Assembly (NCBI GenBank): GCA_964371865.1
Contig: CAYJOR010000022.1
Location: 1-40,303, forward strand
Direction of reading: 5' to 3'
Origin: CAYJAZ01 sp964371865
Lineage (GTDB): Bacteria > Desulfobacterota > Desulfovibrionia > Desulfovibrionales > Desulfovibrionaceae
DNA: 40,303 nt
Every line of letters begins with the position of its first letter. Position 1 is the stretch's first letter. A model generated the notes under the pieces. The model ran no database searches. It was not told the DNA's origin and was given only the letters and a program-made list of their open reading frames with translations. The position numbers were made by a program, and so were the translations under genes. This document shows positions 1 to 7,376 of this stretch, piece after piece.

Positions 1-1082
1 GTTTTTGAGTAGATAGGACGTTTAAGATTTAATTTTTCTGTAATGTAGTAAGGGCGAAGATCAAATACTTCACGCACTGCTTGTGTTAGAACAGCATCAG
101 AAATTTCACCTGTACCTAAGGAAGATACAAGAACTGAAACAGGGTTAGCAACACCAATACAGTAAGCAATTTGAACTTCACAGCGTGGAGCAAGTCCAGC
201 TGCAACAACGTTTTTAGCAACATAGCGAGCCATATAAGCAGCAGAGCGATCAACTTTAGAAGGATCTTTACCTGAGAATGCACCACCACCGTGATTACCC
301 ATTCCGCCATAAGTATCTTGAATTATTTTACGTCCTGTAAGACCACAGTCGCCCATTGGTCCACCAACAACGAAACGTCCTGTGGTGTTAATAAAGATTT
401 CGCAATCTTTAGGATCAAAAAAACCAGTTGGTTCTAGAACTGGAACAATAACTTCTTTAGTAATGCCTTCAATAATATCATCTTGTGAAACATTAGCAGC
501 ATGTTGTGATGATACAACTATATTATTGATACGAATAGGTTTTCCATCTTGATACTCAAAGGAAACTTGTGTTTTTCCGTCTGGGCGGAGGAAGTCAAGA
601 ACTCCATCTTTACGAACGCGTGAAAGTTGGAGAGAAAGTTGGTGTGCCCAGTAAATTGGAGCAGGCATAAGAGTGTCGGTTTCATTTGAAGCAAATCCAA
701 ACATCATACCTTGGTCGCCGGCGCCTTGATCTTCTGGTTTTGTGCGGTCAACACCTTGAGCGATGTCAGGTGATTGTTTATCGATAGAAGAAAGAACAGC
801 GCAAGTTTGCCAATCAAAGCCCATATCTGAGTGGTTATACCCAATGTTTTTGATGGTTTCGCGTACTACTTGTGGAAAATCTGCATAACCTTTAGTTGTA
901 ATTTCGCCGGCAATCATAGCCATACCGGTGGTTACTAAAGTTTCGCATGCCACACGTGAATCTGGGTCTTGAGCAAGGAGAGTGTCAAGGATTGCATCAG
1001 AGATTTGATCCGCTACTTTATCCGGATGCCCTTCTGTTACTGATTCAGATGTAAAAAAGTAGTTTCCTTTGCTTGGTATCAT
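1..1082 (-). CDS. metK: S-adenosylmethionine synthetase, C-terminus cut by window edge
   Basis: Makes S-adenosylmethionine from methionine and ATP in the cytoplasm. The frame is open from the ATG at 1082 down to base 1, about 360 codons without a stop; the family is usually 380-400 residues, so roughly the last 30 are outside the window. Near the N-terminus is the signature TEGHPDKVADQISDAIL. Later come the P-loop-like GAGDQGMMFG and the glycine-rich GGGAFSGKDPSKVDRSAAY, both diagnostic of MetK. A Shine-Dalgarno GAGGTAAG lies just upstream of the start (about 1086-1093). It is transcribed divergently from the gene at 1250 and has its own promoter and a dyad in the leader. No SAM riboswitch is recognised in the 5' region by eye. 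Function is certain from the motifs; only the C-terminus is unseen. Confidence 0.97.
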   Translation of the reverse strand, partial: MIPSKGNYFFTSESVTEGHPDKVADQISDAILDTLLAQDPDSRVACETLVTTGMAMIAGEITTKGYADFPQVVRETIKNIGYNHSDMGFDWQTCAVLSSIDKQSPDIAQGVDRTKPEDQGAGDQGMMFGFASNETDTLMPAPIYWAHQLSLQLSRVRKDGVLDFLRPDGKTQVSFEYQDGKPIRINNIVVSSQHAANVSQDDIIEGITKEVIVPVLEPTGFFDPKDCEIFINTTGRFVVGGPMGDCGLTGRKIIQDTYGGMGNHGGGAFSGKDPSKVDRSAAYMARYVAKNVVAAGLAPRCEVQIAYCIGVANPVSVLVSSLGTGEISDAVLTQAVREVFDLRPYYITEKLNLKRPIYSK

Positions 1083-1111
1083 AGTTCTTACCTCATAATT
1101 TTTATCGTATG

Positions 1112-1137
1112 ACTATATCAAGTTTTAGTGATATAGT
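1112..1137. promoter_or_regulatory. Inverted repeat in the metK leader
   Basis: ACTATATCA (1112-1120) and TGATATAGT (1129-1137) are perfect 9-bp inverted repeats around an 8-nt loop. The element lies between the predicted metK transcription start and its ribosome binding site, so it could be an RNA stem-loop or a protein-binding dyad. It has no T-run and does not look like a terminator. Confidence 0.5.
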
Positions 1138-1150
1138 TTATTTTTTAATG

Positions 1151-1179
1151 AGTATAGACTAAAATAAAAAAAAAGTCTA
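1151..1179 (-). promoter_or_regulatory. Sigma70-type promoter of metK
   Basis: On the minus strand, TAGACT (1179-1174) and TATACT (1156-1151) are separated by exactly 17 bp. The spacer is T-rich. The TAGACT at -35 and an AGTCTA overlapping the start of the -10 box form an inverted repeat. Predicted transcription start is near 1144, giving a leader of about 60 nt. Confidence 0.6.
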
Positions 1180-1249
1180 GTCTATTCTTTTTCTAGGAAA
1201 ATGATAATGATATATAAACTATATGCTGATTTATTTAAGGGAGAAACTT

Positions 1250-1810
1250 GTGCGACCATTTTATCAAGGAAGTATTGATACATTTTGTGCGGCTTATGCG
1301 GTTTTAAATGCAGTACAGATTACACACGGAATAAAAGCAATGCAAGCAAGAAATCTATTTAATAAGCTTATGCTTACAATTTCGCGTGATGAAATAGTTT
1401 TTACTCGTATACTCACATTAAAAACAAATTATGTTGCAATGGTAGACGTATTCCTCAAAATTTGTGCAAAAGAATATCCTATCAAGGTAAGAAAACCGTT
1501 TGAAAATGAAAACTGCAGCCTTGAAGGTTTTTGGAGTACACTTGAAAAAAATTTAGATCCTGACAATAAAAAAACCGCAATTTTCCAATTTGAAAAACGC
1601 ATTCCATCGGCTAATAATCCTATTTTTGCTCACTGGACAACAGCATGGGAAACAGTTGATAATGATTTACTTCTTCACGACTGTAGCCCAGAATTAAACG
1701 CAATTAATAGACTGCACAAAGATAAATTAGTCTTAGAAGCTTCTAACCAAGAATATGGCGAATATATACGCATAAATGCGCCTACGCTTTTTTTAATTGA
1801 AGCGGTATAG
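1250..1810 (+). CDS. Small papain-fold (C39-like) protein, uncharacterised
   Basis: A 186-residue protein if it starts at the GTG at 1250, which is preceded by AAGGGAG (1237-1243) at good spacing. An in-frame ATG at 1223 would add nine residues but lacks a Shine-Dalgarno. From the GTG the protein opens with RPFYQGSIDTFCAAYAVLNA. A Gln (6), a Cys (13) at the start of a helix, a His (128, in FAHWT) and an Asp (144, in LLHDCSPE) are in the order and spacing of a papain-like catalytic tetrad, as in peptidase C39-type folds. There is no signal peptide or membrane segment, so it is probably cytoplasmic. Substrate is unknown; it could be a protease, an amidase or transglutaminase-like enzyme, or an inactive relative. 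It stands alone between divergent metK and purA. Confidence 0.7.
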   Translation: MRPFYQGSIDTFCAAYAVLNAVQITHGIKAMQARNLFNKLMLTISRDEIVFTRILTLKTNYVAMVDVFLKICAKEYPIKVRKPFENENCSLEGFWSTLEKNLDPDNKKTAIFQFEKRIPSANNPIFAHWTTAWETVDNDLLLHDCSPELNAINRLHKDKLVLEASNQEYGEYIRINAPTLFLIEAV

Positions 1811-1854
1811 TATAATAATGATAAAAAAATTAACGAAATGCCATTTTTCAACTA

Positions 1855-1883
1855 TTGACGTATGAAGTAAGAAAAGATATGAT
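1855..1883 (+). promoter_or_regulatory. Sigma70-type promoter of purA
   Basis: TTGACG (1855-1860), a 17-bp spacer, then TATGAT (1878-1883). It lies in the 146-bp gap after the upstream gene, about 85 bp before the purA start. Confidence 0.75.
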
Positions 1884-1968
1884 ACGCTAGAAAAATATGT
1901 CCAATAGAAAATTTTATATATAAAAAATTAGCTATACCAGTAAGATAGACTAAGAAATGGAGTTGAAA

Positions 1969-3246
1969 ATGGCAAACTATACTTTATTTGGCGCTCAATG
2001 GGGCGACGAAGGAAAAGGAAAAATCGTAGATATGCTTTCAAGCGAGATGGATTATGTAGCTCGCTATCAAGGTGGAAATAACGCCGGTCATACAGTTATT
2101 GTTGGCGATGAAAAGCACGTTCTTCACGTAATCCCTTCCGGAATTTTACATGCAGATACCAAATGCGTAATAGGTAATGGTGTTGTGCTTGACCCTGAAG
2201 TTTTCCTAAATGAAGTAAATGCACTAAACCAACGTGGCATTGATGCAAGCCCTGCAAGAATCCGTATTTCACACGGCGCTCACCTTATCATGGAATATCA
2301 CCAAAAACTTGATATTGCACGTGAAGGACGTTCTGCTGAAAATAAAATCGGAACTACAGGACGCGGAATCGGCCCTTGTTACGAAGATAAAAAAGCTCGC
2401 ATTGGTATTCGTGCCGGCGATCTTCTTGAAATGAATATTGTTCAAAGAAAAATTGAAAATGCTCTTCGTGAAAAAAATGCTCTTTTCCAAGCTCTTTATG
2501 ATGTAGAGCCACTTGATGCTGATAAAGTTTTTGCGGACTTAGCTAAACTTGTTCCAAATCTTCTCCCATACCTTGATGATACTACAGGCGTTTTACTTGA
2601 TGCGATTAAAGAAGGAAAATCAGTACTTTTTGAAGGCGCACAAGGTGTAATGCTTGATATTGATCACGGAACATACCCTTATGTAACATCATCAAACACA
2701 ATTTCTGATAATGCTGCTGTAGGAACAGGTATTCCTAACTCACACATTGATAAAAGACTTGCAGTTGTAAAAGCTTACTCAACTCGTGTTGGTTCAGGCC
2801 CATTCCCTACTGAACTTGATGGACCAATAGGAATGCACTTGCAAAAAGTTGGTGGTGAAGTTGGTGCAACTACAGGTAGAACCCGCCGTTGTGGCTGGCT
2901 TGACGCTGTAATCCTTAGAGAAACAGCGCGTTTCTGTGACCCTACAGATATCGCTTTAACTAAACTAGATGTTCTTACAGGTCTTGATGAAATTCAAATC
3001 TGTGTAGAATACAAATATCAAGGTAAAGCATGGAAATATGCTCCTCAAACTCCTAATGCTCTTGCTAGAGCAGTGCCTGTTTATGAAACTTGGCCGGGTT
3101 GGAAAGAAGATATTACCGCTTGCAAAACTTTTGATGAACTTCCAGAAAATGCTCAAAAGTATGTTCGCAGAATCGAAGAACTTATGGAATCAAAAGTTAG
3201 CCTTGTTTCAGTAGGTCCTGAAAGAGACCAAACAATCAGAGTTTAA
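1969..3246 (+). CDS. purA: Adenylosuccinate synthetase
   Basis: Catalyses the GTP-dependent joining of IMP and aspartate, the first committed step from IMP to AMP. The protein is 425 residues from the ATG at 1969, the usual family length. An ATG at 1957 in the same frame would add four residues, but GGAG at 1959-1962 is ideally placed for 1969, so I prefer the later start. The N-terminal signature GAQWGDEGKGKIVD (P-loop) is intact. So are the NNAGHTV segment carrying the catalytic His, GTTGRGIGPCYEDK in the middle, GATTGRTRRCGWLD, and the C-terminal LVSVGPERDQTI. It is monocistronic, with its own promoter upstream and a long hairpin immediately after the stop. Confidence 0.98.
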   Translation: MANYTLFGAQWGDEGKGKIVDMLSSEMDYVARYQGGNNAGHTVIVGDEKHVLHVIPSGILHADTKCVIGNGVVLDPEVFLNEVNALNQRGIDASPARIRISHGAHLIMEYHQKLDIAREGRSAENKIGTTGRGIGPCYEDKKARIGIRAGDLLEMNIVQRKIENALREKNALFQALYDVEPLDADKVFADLAKLVPNLLPYLDDTTGVLLDAIKEGKSVLFEGAQGVMLDIDHGTYPYVTSSNTISDNAAVGTGIPNSHIDKRLAVVKAYSTRVGSGPFPTELDGPIGMHLQKVGGEVGATTGRTRRCGWLDAVILRETARFCDPTDIALTKLDVLTGLDEIQICVEYKYQGKAWKYAPQTPNALARAVPVYETWPGWKEDITACKTFDELPENAQKYVRRIEELMESKVSLVSVGPERDQTIRV

Positions 3247-3257
3247 TGTATTTATTC

Positions 3258-3310
3258 GAGAGAGAGGGGAAACCCTACCTTTTTCAAGGTAAGGTTTCCC
3301 CCCTCTCTCC
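3258..3310 (+). terminator. Long hairpin after purA
   Basis: About 20 paired bases: GAGAGAGGGGAAAcCC-type left arm (from 3258), TACCTT closing on TTTC and AAGGTA, and the right arm GGTTTCCCCCCTCTCTC up to 3309. A small mismatch and a two-base bulge interrupt it. It starts 12 bases after the purA stop. There is no T-tract downstream, so the terminator role rests on its position and stem strength. It shares the GGGGAAA/TTTCCCC arms with other hairpins in the window. Confidence 0.65.
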
Positions 3311-3555
3311 AGCTCTCTCCCCCCTTCCTCCCAAACAGTTAGGATACATTTACAGTAAGTCAATTTTTTCTAGTATCACTTTTTAAACTTTCATAGTTAC
3401 TTTTTTGTTGTTATTGACTTATAAAAAACTAGTTGTTCTTAGTAAATCCTTCTTGTTGAAAAAAACTCCCCCTCAACACCCCTCATAACTTTAATCATTT
3501 TCACGAATTAAATGTGTTGAGAAATAAAAATTTTGTAAGGAAAGGGTGGGGGCTT

Positions 3556-3605
3556 GGGGGAGGGAAAATCTCAACTTTTCTAAAAGTTGTGGTTTTCCCT
3601 CCCCC
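3556..3605. repeat. 24-bp-stem hairpin just upstream of der
   Basis: GGGGGAGGGAAAA (3556-3568) pairs with TTTTCCCTCCCCC (3593-3605), and CAACTTTT (3572-3579) pairs with AAAAGTTG (3582-3589). Only one mismatch and one wobble occur in the stem. Further out, GGGGG at 3548-3552 can pair with CCCCC at 3623-3627. The element ends 31 bases before the der ATG. It belongs to the same purine/pyrimidine-armed hairpin family found at gene ends in this window, but here it sits at a gene start. Confidence 0.7.
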
Positions 3606-3636
3606 AAAATTGCAAACCTTAACCCCCAAAAAAATT

Positions 3637-5013
3637 ATGTCATCATTAAAAGTATCCCTTATAGGCAGACCGAATGTTGGTAAGTCAACACTATTTAACA
3701 GATTAATTAGATCTAACAGGGCAATCACTCATGATATGCCGGGTGTGACTCGCGACAGGATGGAAGGCGTAGTTCGTTCAAAAAGCGAACCACCATTTAT
3801 TCTTATTGATACAGGCGGTGTAACCCTAACTGAAAACGCACAAGCGGTTGACGGCCCCGCCGGTCTCCGTGGATTTGAGAAAGATATTCTTGCTCAAGCG
3901 CAGTCTTCAATTGAGGAATCTTCACTTCTTGTTTTCGTTGTTGACGGCAGAGAAGGGCTTACTCCTTTTGATGAGCATATCGCAGCTTGGATTCGTAAAC
4001 AAGATAAGCCTTGCCTTCTCGTTGTAAACAAAGTTGACGGAATCGAAAAAGAAGATCTCATCATGGCAGACTTCCATAAACTCGGGTTCCCAATCATGGC
4101 TGTATCAGCAGAACATGGTCATAACATCAGAGCTTTAGAAGGCGATATTCAGGTTATCTTAGCCGGTCTTCGTGCTGATGAAGAAGTTTATGAAGATGAA
4201 CTTGAGAGAGATTTGAAAATCTGTTTCGTCGGCAAACCGAATGCCGGTAAATCATCGCTCGTTAATGCTATGCTAAAAACTGAGCGTATGATCGTTTCAG
4301 ATATGGCGGGCACAACTCGTGATAGTGTTGATATCTACTTTGAACATCAAGGAAAAAAATATATCTTTGTTGATACCGCAGGTATACGTAAACCTTCTAA
4401 GATTGTAGATTCTGTTGAAAAGTTCAGTGTGAACTCCTCAATTAAAAGTACAACAAAAGCTGACGTCAGCCTTATGGTTATTGACGCAACTGAAGGTTTA
4501 ACTTCACAAGATAAAAGACTTATCGACTTACTTGATGAAAGAAAAACACCTTTTATGGTAATTGTAAACAAGCTTGACTTAGTTCCAAAAGACAAAAGAA
4601 AAGCTGTGCGTGACTCATTTAAAGAAGCTTTAATGATGTGTTCTCACGTACCATTAATATTTACATCAGCTTTAAAACGTGAAGGTTTACGATCAATTTT
4701 ACCTACAGCGCACCAAATATTTGAAGAATGCCATGTACGTATCGGTACAGGTATCCTTAACCGCTCACTTGAAGAAGTGCTTACAAAGCACCAGCCACCT
4801 GTTGTAAAGCGTGTACGTGGCAAATTCTTCTATATGACTCAAGCTGAAAGTGCACCGCCTACATTCGTATTCTTCGTAAACGATGCGGACAGAATTACTG
4901 TTCCTTATCGTCGTTACCTTGAAAAAGCATTGCGTAGGCTCTTCAAAATTGAGCATGCTCCAATGCGTATGAACTTCCGTTCATCTCATAAAAAGAACAA
5001 AGATAAAAAATAA
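3637..5013 (+). CDS. der: Ribosome-assembly GTPase Der (EngA)
   Basis: Double-domain GTPase needed for 50S ribosomal subunit maturation. From the ATG at 3637 it is 458 residues, a normal length for the family. It begins MSSLKVSLIGRPNVGKST, so the first P-loop is at residues 10-17. G3 of domain 1 is DTGG. The second GTPase domain carries GKPNAGKSS, DTAGIRKPSK and NKLD. The C-terminal KH-like domain ends in a lysine-rich tail. The frame stays open upstream to 3514, but that extension would translate a large hairpin and lacks homology, so I reject it. No clear Shine-Dalgarno precedes 3637, which is unusual here. A strong terminator follows the stop. Confidence 0.96.
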   Translation: MSSLKVSLIGRPNVGKSTLFNRLIRSNRAITHDMPGVTRDRMEGVVRSKSEPPFILIDTGGVTLTENAQAVDGPAGLRGFEKDILAQAQSSIEESSLLVFVVDGREGLTPFDEHIAAWIRKQDKPCLLVVNKVDGIEKEDLIMADFHKLGFPIMAVSAEHGHNIRALEGDIQVILAGLRADEEVYEDELERDLKICFVGKPNAGKSSLVNAMLKTERMIVSDMAGTTRDSVDIYFEHQGKKYIFVDTAGIRKPSKIVDSVEKFSVNSSIKSTTKADVSLMVIDATEGLTSQDKRLIDLLDERKTPFMVIVNKLDLVPKDKRKAVRDSFKEALMMCSHVPLIFTSALKREGLRSILPTAHQIFEECHVRIGTGILNRSLEEVLTKHQPPVVKRVRGKFFYMTQAESAPPTFVFFVNDADRITVPYRRYLEKALRRLFKIEHAPMRMNFRSSHKKNKDKK

Positions 5014-5058
5014 ACTCTTTACTTCTTATACAACTAAGTAATAAAAGATAATATAATG

Positions 5059-5097
5059 AACTTCCTTCAAAAGCACAATTTTTGAAGGAAGTTTTTT
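5059..5097 (+). terminator. Rho-independent terminator of der
   Basis: AACTTCCTTCAAAA (5059-5072) pairs with TTTTGAAGGAAGTT (5080-5093) around a short loop, followed by a run of T to 5097. Confidence 0.9.
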
Positions 5098-5375
5098 ATG
5101 CACTTAGTGATCTTTTTATAAAGTAAATTCATAATAGTATAAAATTATTATAAATGGTTTTTAAGGAAGGGAAAAAACTCAAAAGGATAAGATACCGGTT
5201 TTGACTCAAAAACGTAGTTTTCACCTCTCGAAAACAACTACACTGAGCTCTAAAAAAAGAAAAAATAAAGAAAAATAAAAAAAAATTGCTTAAAGGACTA
5301 GACGAGTTTGAAATCGTTATTAACTTATAGAGCGAAAAGAAAATTATCTTAAATATAGATTTAGGAGTTATTATT
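5098..5375. other. dnaK upstream region with a possible promoter
   Basis: The der-dnaK gap is 362 bp in all. After the der terminator, TTTATA (5115-5120) and TATAAA (5138-5143) with a 17-bp spacer could be a promoter, which would give a leader over 200 nt long. Around 5252-5285 there is a nearly pure A tract, likely curved DNA. I do not see a CIRCE element or a convincing sigma32 promoter. TTGAAA at 5308-5313 lacks a good -10 partner. Confidence 0.4.
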
Positions 5376-7265
5376 ATGGGTAAAATTATTGGTATCGACT
5401 TAGGTACAACAAACTCTTGCGTATACATCATGGAAGGCAAAGAGCCAAAGTGCATAACCAATCCTAACGGTGGTCGCACAACTCCGTCAGTAGTTGCTAT
5501 TACTGACAAAGAACGCCTTGTCGGTGACACAGCAAAACGTCAAGCTGTAACCAATCCGGAACGTACAATATTTGCAGTAAAACGTCTTATGGGACGTAGA
5601 GCTGATGCACCAGAAGTACAACGTTGGAAAGAACATTCACCATATTCAATCGTGGCTGGACCAAACGGCGACGCATCTGTACAAGTAGATGGAAGAGATT
5701 ACAGCCCACCAGAAATTTCTGCAATGATTCTTGCAAAATTGAAAGCTGACGCTGAAGCATACCTCGGCGAAACAGTAAGCGAAGCTGTTATTACAGTTCC
5801 TGCATACTTCAACGATGCACAACGTCAAGCAACTAAAGATGCAGGACGTATCGCAGGTCTAGACGTTAAACGTATTATCAACGAACCAACTGCTGCATCA
5901 TTAGCATACGGATTCGATAAAAAAGCAAATGAAAAAATCGCAGTATTCGACTTAGGTGGCGGTACATTCGATATTTCTATCCTTGAAGTAGGCGACGGTG
6001 TTGTTGAAGTTCGCGCAACCAACGGTGATACATTCCTTGGTGGTGAAGATTTCGACCAAACAATCATCAACTACTTAGCTGAAGAATTCAAAAAATCAAA
6101 TGGTATTGATCTTTCACAAGACAGAATGGCTCTTCAACGTTTGAAAGAAGCTGCTGAATCTGCAAAGAAAGAACTTTCAACCAGCATGGAATCTGAAATC
6201 AACCTTCCATTTATCACAGCTGATGCGTCAGGCCCTAAACACTTAATGATGAAAATCAACCGTGCTAAACTTGAAGAATTAGTTGGAGATTTAGTAAAAA
6301 GAACAATCGAACCTTGTAAAAAAGCTCTTGCTGACGCTGGTTTGAAAGCTTCTGAAATTGATGAAGTTGTTCTCGTTGGTGGTATGACTCGTATGCCGCT
6401 CGTACAAAAAGAAGTTGGCGATTTCTTCGGTAAAGAACCAAACCGTACTGTAAACCCTGATGAAGTTGTTTCTATGGGTGCTGCAATTCAAGGTGGTATC
6501 TTAGCTGGTGATGTTACTGATATCCTCCTCCTCGACGTTACACCACTTTCACTTGGTATTGAAACAATGGGTGGCGTGTTCACAAAGCTTATCGAACGTA
6601 ACACAACCATTCCTTCAAAGAAAAGCCAAACATTTACAACAGCTTCTGAAAACCAACCTTCAGTATCAATTCACGTTCTTCAAGGTGAGCGCCCTATGGC
6701 TGCAAATAACATGACCCTTGGTCGTTTTGACCTAACAGGCATTCCAGCAGCTCCACGTGGCGTTCCACAAATCGAAGTTACATTTGATATTGATGCGAAC
6801 GGTATTGTAAACGTTTCTGCTAAAGATCTTGGAACTGGTAAATCACAATCAATCCAAATCACAGCATCTTCAGGTTTATCAGAAGACGAAATTCAAAAAT
6901 TCGTAAAAGAAGCTGAAGCCCACGCATCAGAAGATAAAGTTAAACAACAGCTTATCGAAACTCGTAACCAAGCTGATAACCTTATCTATACCACAGAACG
7001 TTCAATGAGCGAACTTGGTGAAAAACTTGATCCGGCTCTAAAATCTGATATCGAAGCTAAAATCGTGACCCTCAAAGGTCTCCTTGAAAGCGAAGATGAA
7101 GAAGCTATCAAAAAAGCGACTGAAGAACTTTCTCAAGCATCTCATAAAGTTGCTGAGCAACTCTACAATCAGTCACAAACACAACAAGATGCTCCACAGC
7201 AAGATCAAGCTCAGCCAAAAGCTGACGACGATGTTATGGACGCAGACTACACAGAAGTTAAGTAA
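5376..7265 (+). CDS. dnaK: Chaperone DnaK (Hsp70)
   Basis: ATP-dependent Hsp70 chaperone acting in the cytoplasm with DnaJ and GrpE. The 629-residue protein starts GKIIGIDLGTTNSCV, the actin-fold phosphate-1 loop. It carries the conserved NEPTAASLAYG and DLGGGTFD motifs of the nucleotide-binding domain and the interdomain linker region DILLLDVTPLSLGIE. Next come a substrate-binding beta domain and an alpha-helical lid ending in a Q/P-rich tail and acidic DDDVMDADYTEVK, typical of bacterial DnaK. The Shine-Dalgarno TAGGAG precedes the ATG. Neither grpE nor dnaJ is adjacent, so it appears to be a single-gene unit with a terminator directly behind it. Length and motifs are complete. Confidence 0.98.
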   Translation: MGKIIGIDLGTTNSCVYIMEGKEPKCITNPNGGRTTPSVVAITDKERLVGDTAKRQAVTNPERTIFAVKRLMGRRADAPEVQRWKEHSPYSIVAGPNGDASVQVDGRDYSPPEISAMILAKLKADAEAYLGETVSEAVITVPAYFNDAQRQATKDAGRIAGLDVKRIINEPTAASLAYGFDKKANEKIAVFDLGGGTFDISILEVGDGVVEVRATNGDTFLGGEDFDQTIINYLAEEFKKSNGIDLSQDRMALQRLKEAAESAKKELSTSMESEINLPFITADASGPKHLMMKINRAKLEELVGDLVKRTIEPCKKALADAGLKASEIDEVVLVGGMTRMPLVQKEVGDFFGKEPNRTVNPDEVVSMGAAIQGGILAGDVTDILLLDVTPLSLGIETMGGVFTKLIERNTTIPSKKSQTFTTASENQPSVSIHVLQGERPMAANNMTLGRFDLTGIPAAPRGVPQIEVTFDIDANGIVNVSAKDLGTGKSQSIQITASSGLSEDEIQKFVKEAEAHASEDKVKQQLIETRNQADNLIYTTERSMSELGEKLDPALKSDIEAKIVTLKGLLESEDEEAIKKATEELSQASHKVAEQLYNQSQTQQDAPQQDQAQPKADDDVMDADYTEVK

Positions 7266-7290
7266 TTAGTTTCTAGATTAAATTATTTGA

Positions 7291-7342
7291 GAGGGAGAAA
7301 GTCACGTTTTTTATAAAGCGAGACTTTCTCCCTCATTTTTTT
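7291..7342 (+). terminator. Terminator of dnaK
   Basis: A perfect 13-bp stem GAGGGAGAAAGTC (7291-7303) / GACTTTCTCCCTC (7322-7334) followed by ATTTTTTT. It shares the GGGaGAAA-type arm with the other hairpins in the window. Since ntrX converges from the other side, it may work for both. Confidence 0.85.
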
Positions 7343-7376
7343 CCTTCTCTTAACAGTTAGGACTTAATATTTACCG

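Larger units (their letters stand above)
3247..3636. other. Intergenic region purA-der
   Basis: A 390-bp gap with no convincing coding sequence. It holds the purA hairpin (3258-3310), C-rich runs (3298-3333 and 3468-3484) and a second long hairpin (3556-3605). A TTGACT at 3414-3419 lacks a good -10 partner, so the der promoter is not identified. Confidence 0.6.

Noticed and set aside
1196..1215. GATAATGATAT resembling a Fur box upstream of the papain-fold gene
   Set aside because: Only half of the 19-bp consensus is matched, no mirrored half is present, and AT-rich sequence gives such matches by chance.
1223..1249. ATG at 1223 as start of the papain-fold protein
   Set aside because: No Shine-Dalgarno before it, whereas GTG at 1250 has AAGGGAG at proper spacing.
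3514..3636. A 41-residue N-terminal extension of Der
   Set aside because: It would translate the long hairpin, has no homology to Der, and the ATG at 3637 gives a normal-length protein beginning right at the first GTPase domain.
5129..5530. Antisense frame of 133 codons over the dnaK start
   Set aside because: Overlaps the certain dnaK start, has low-complexity K/F-rich composition from the A-tract, and no ribosome binding site.
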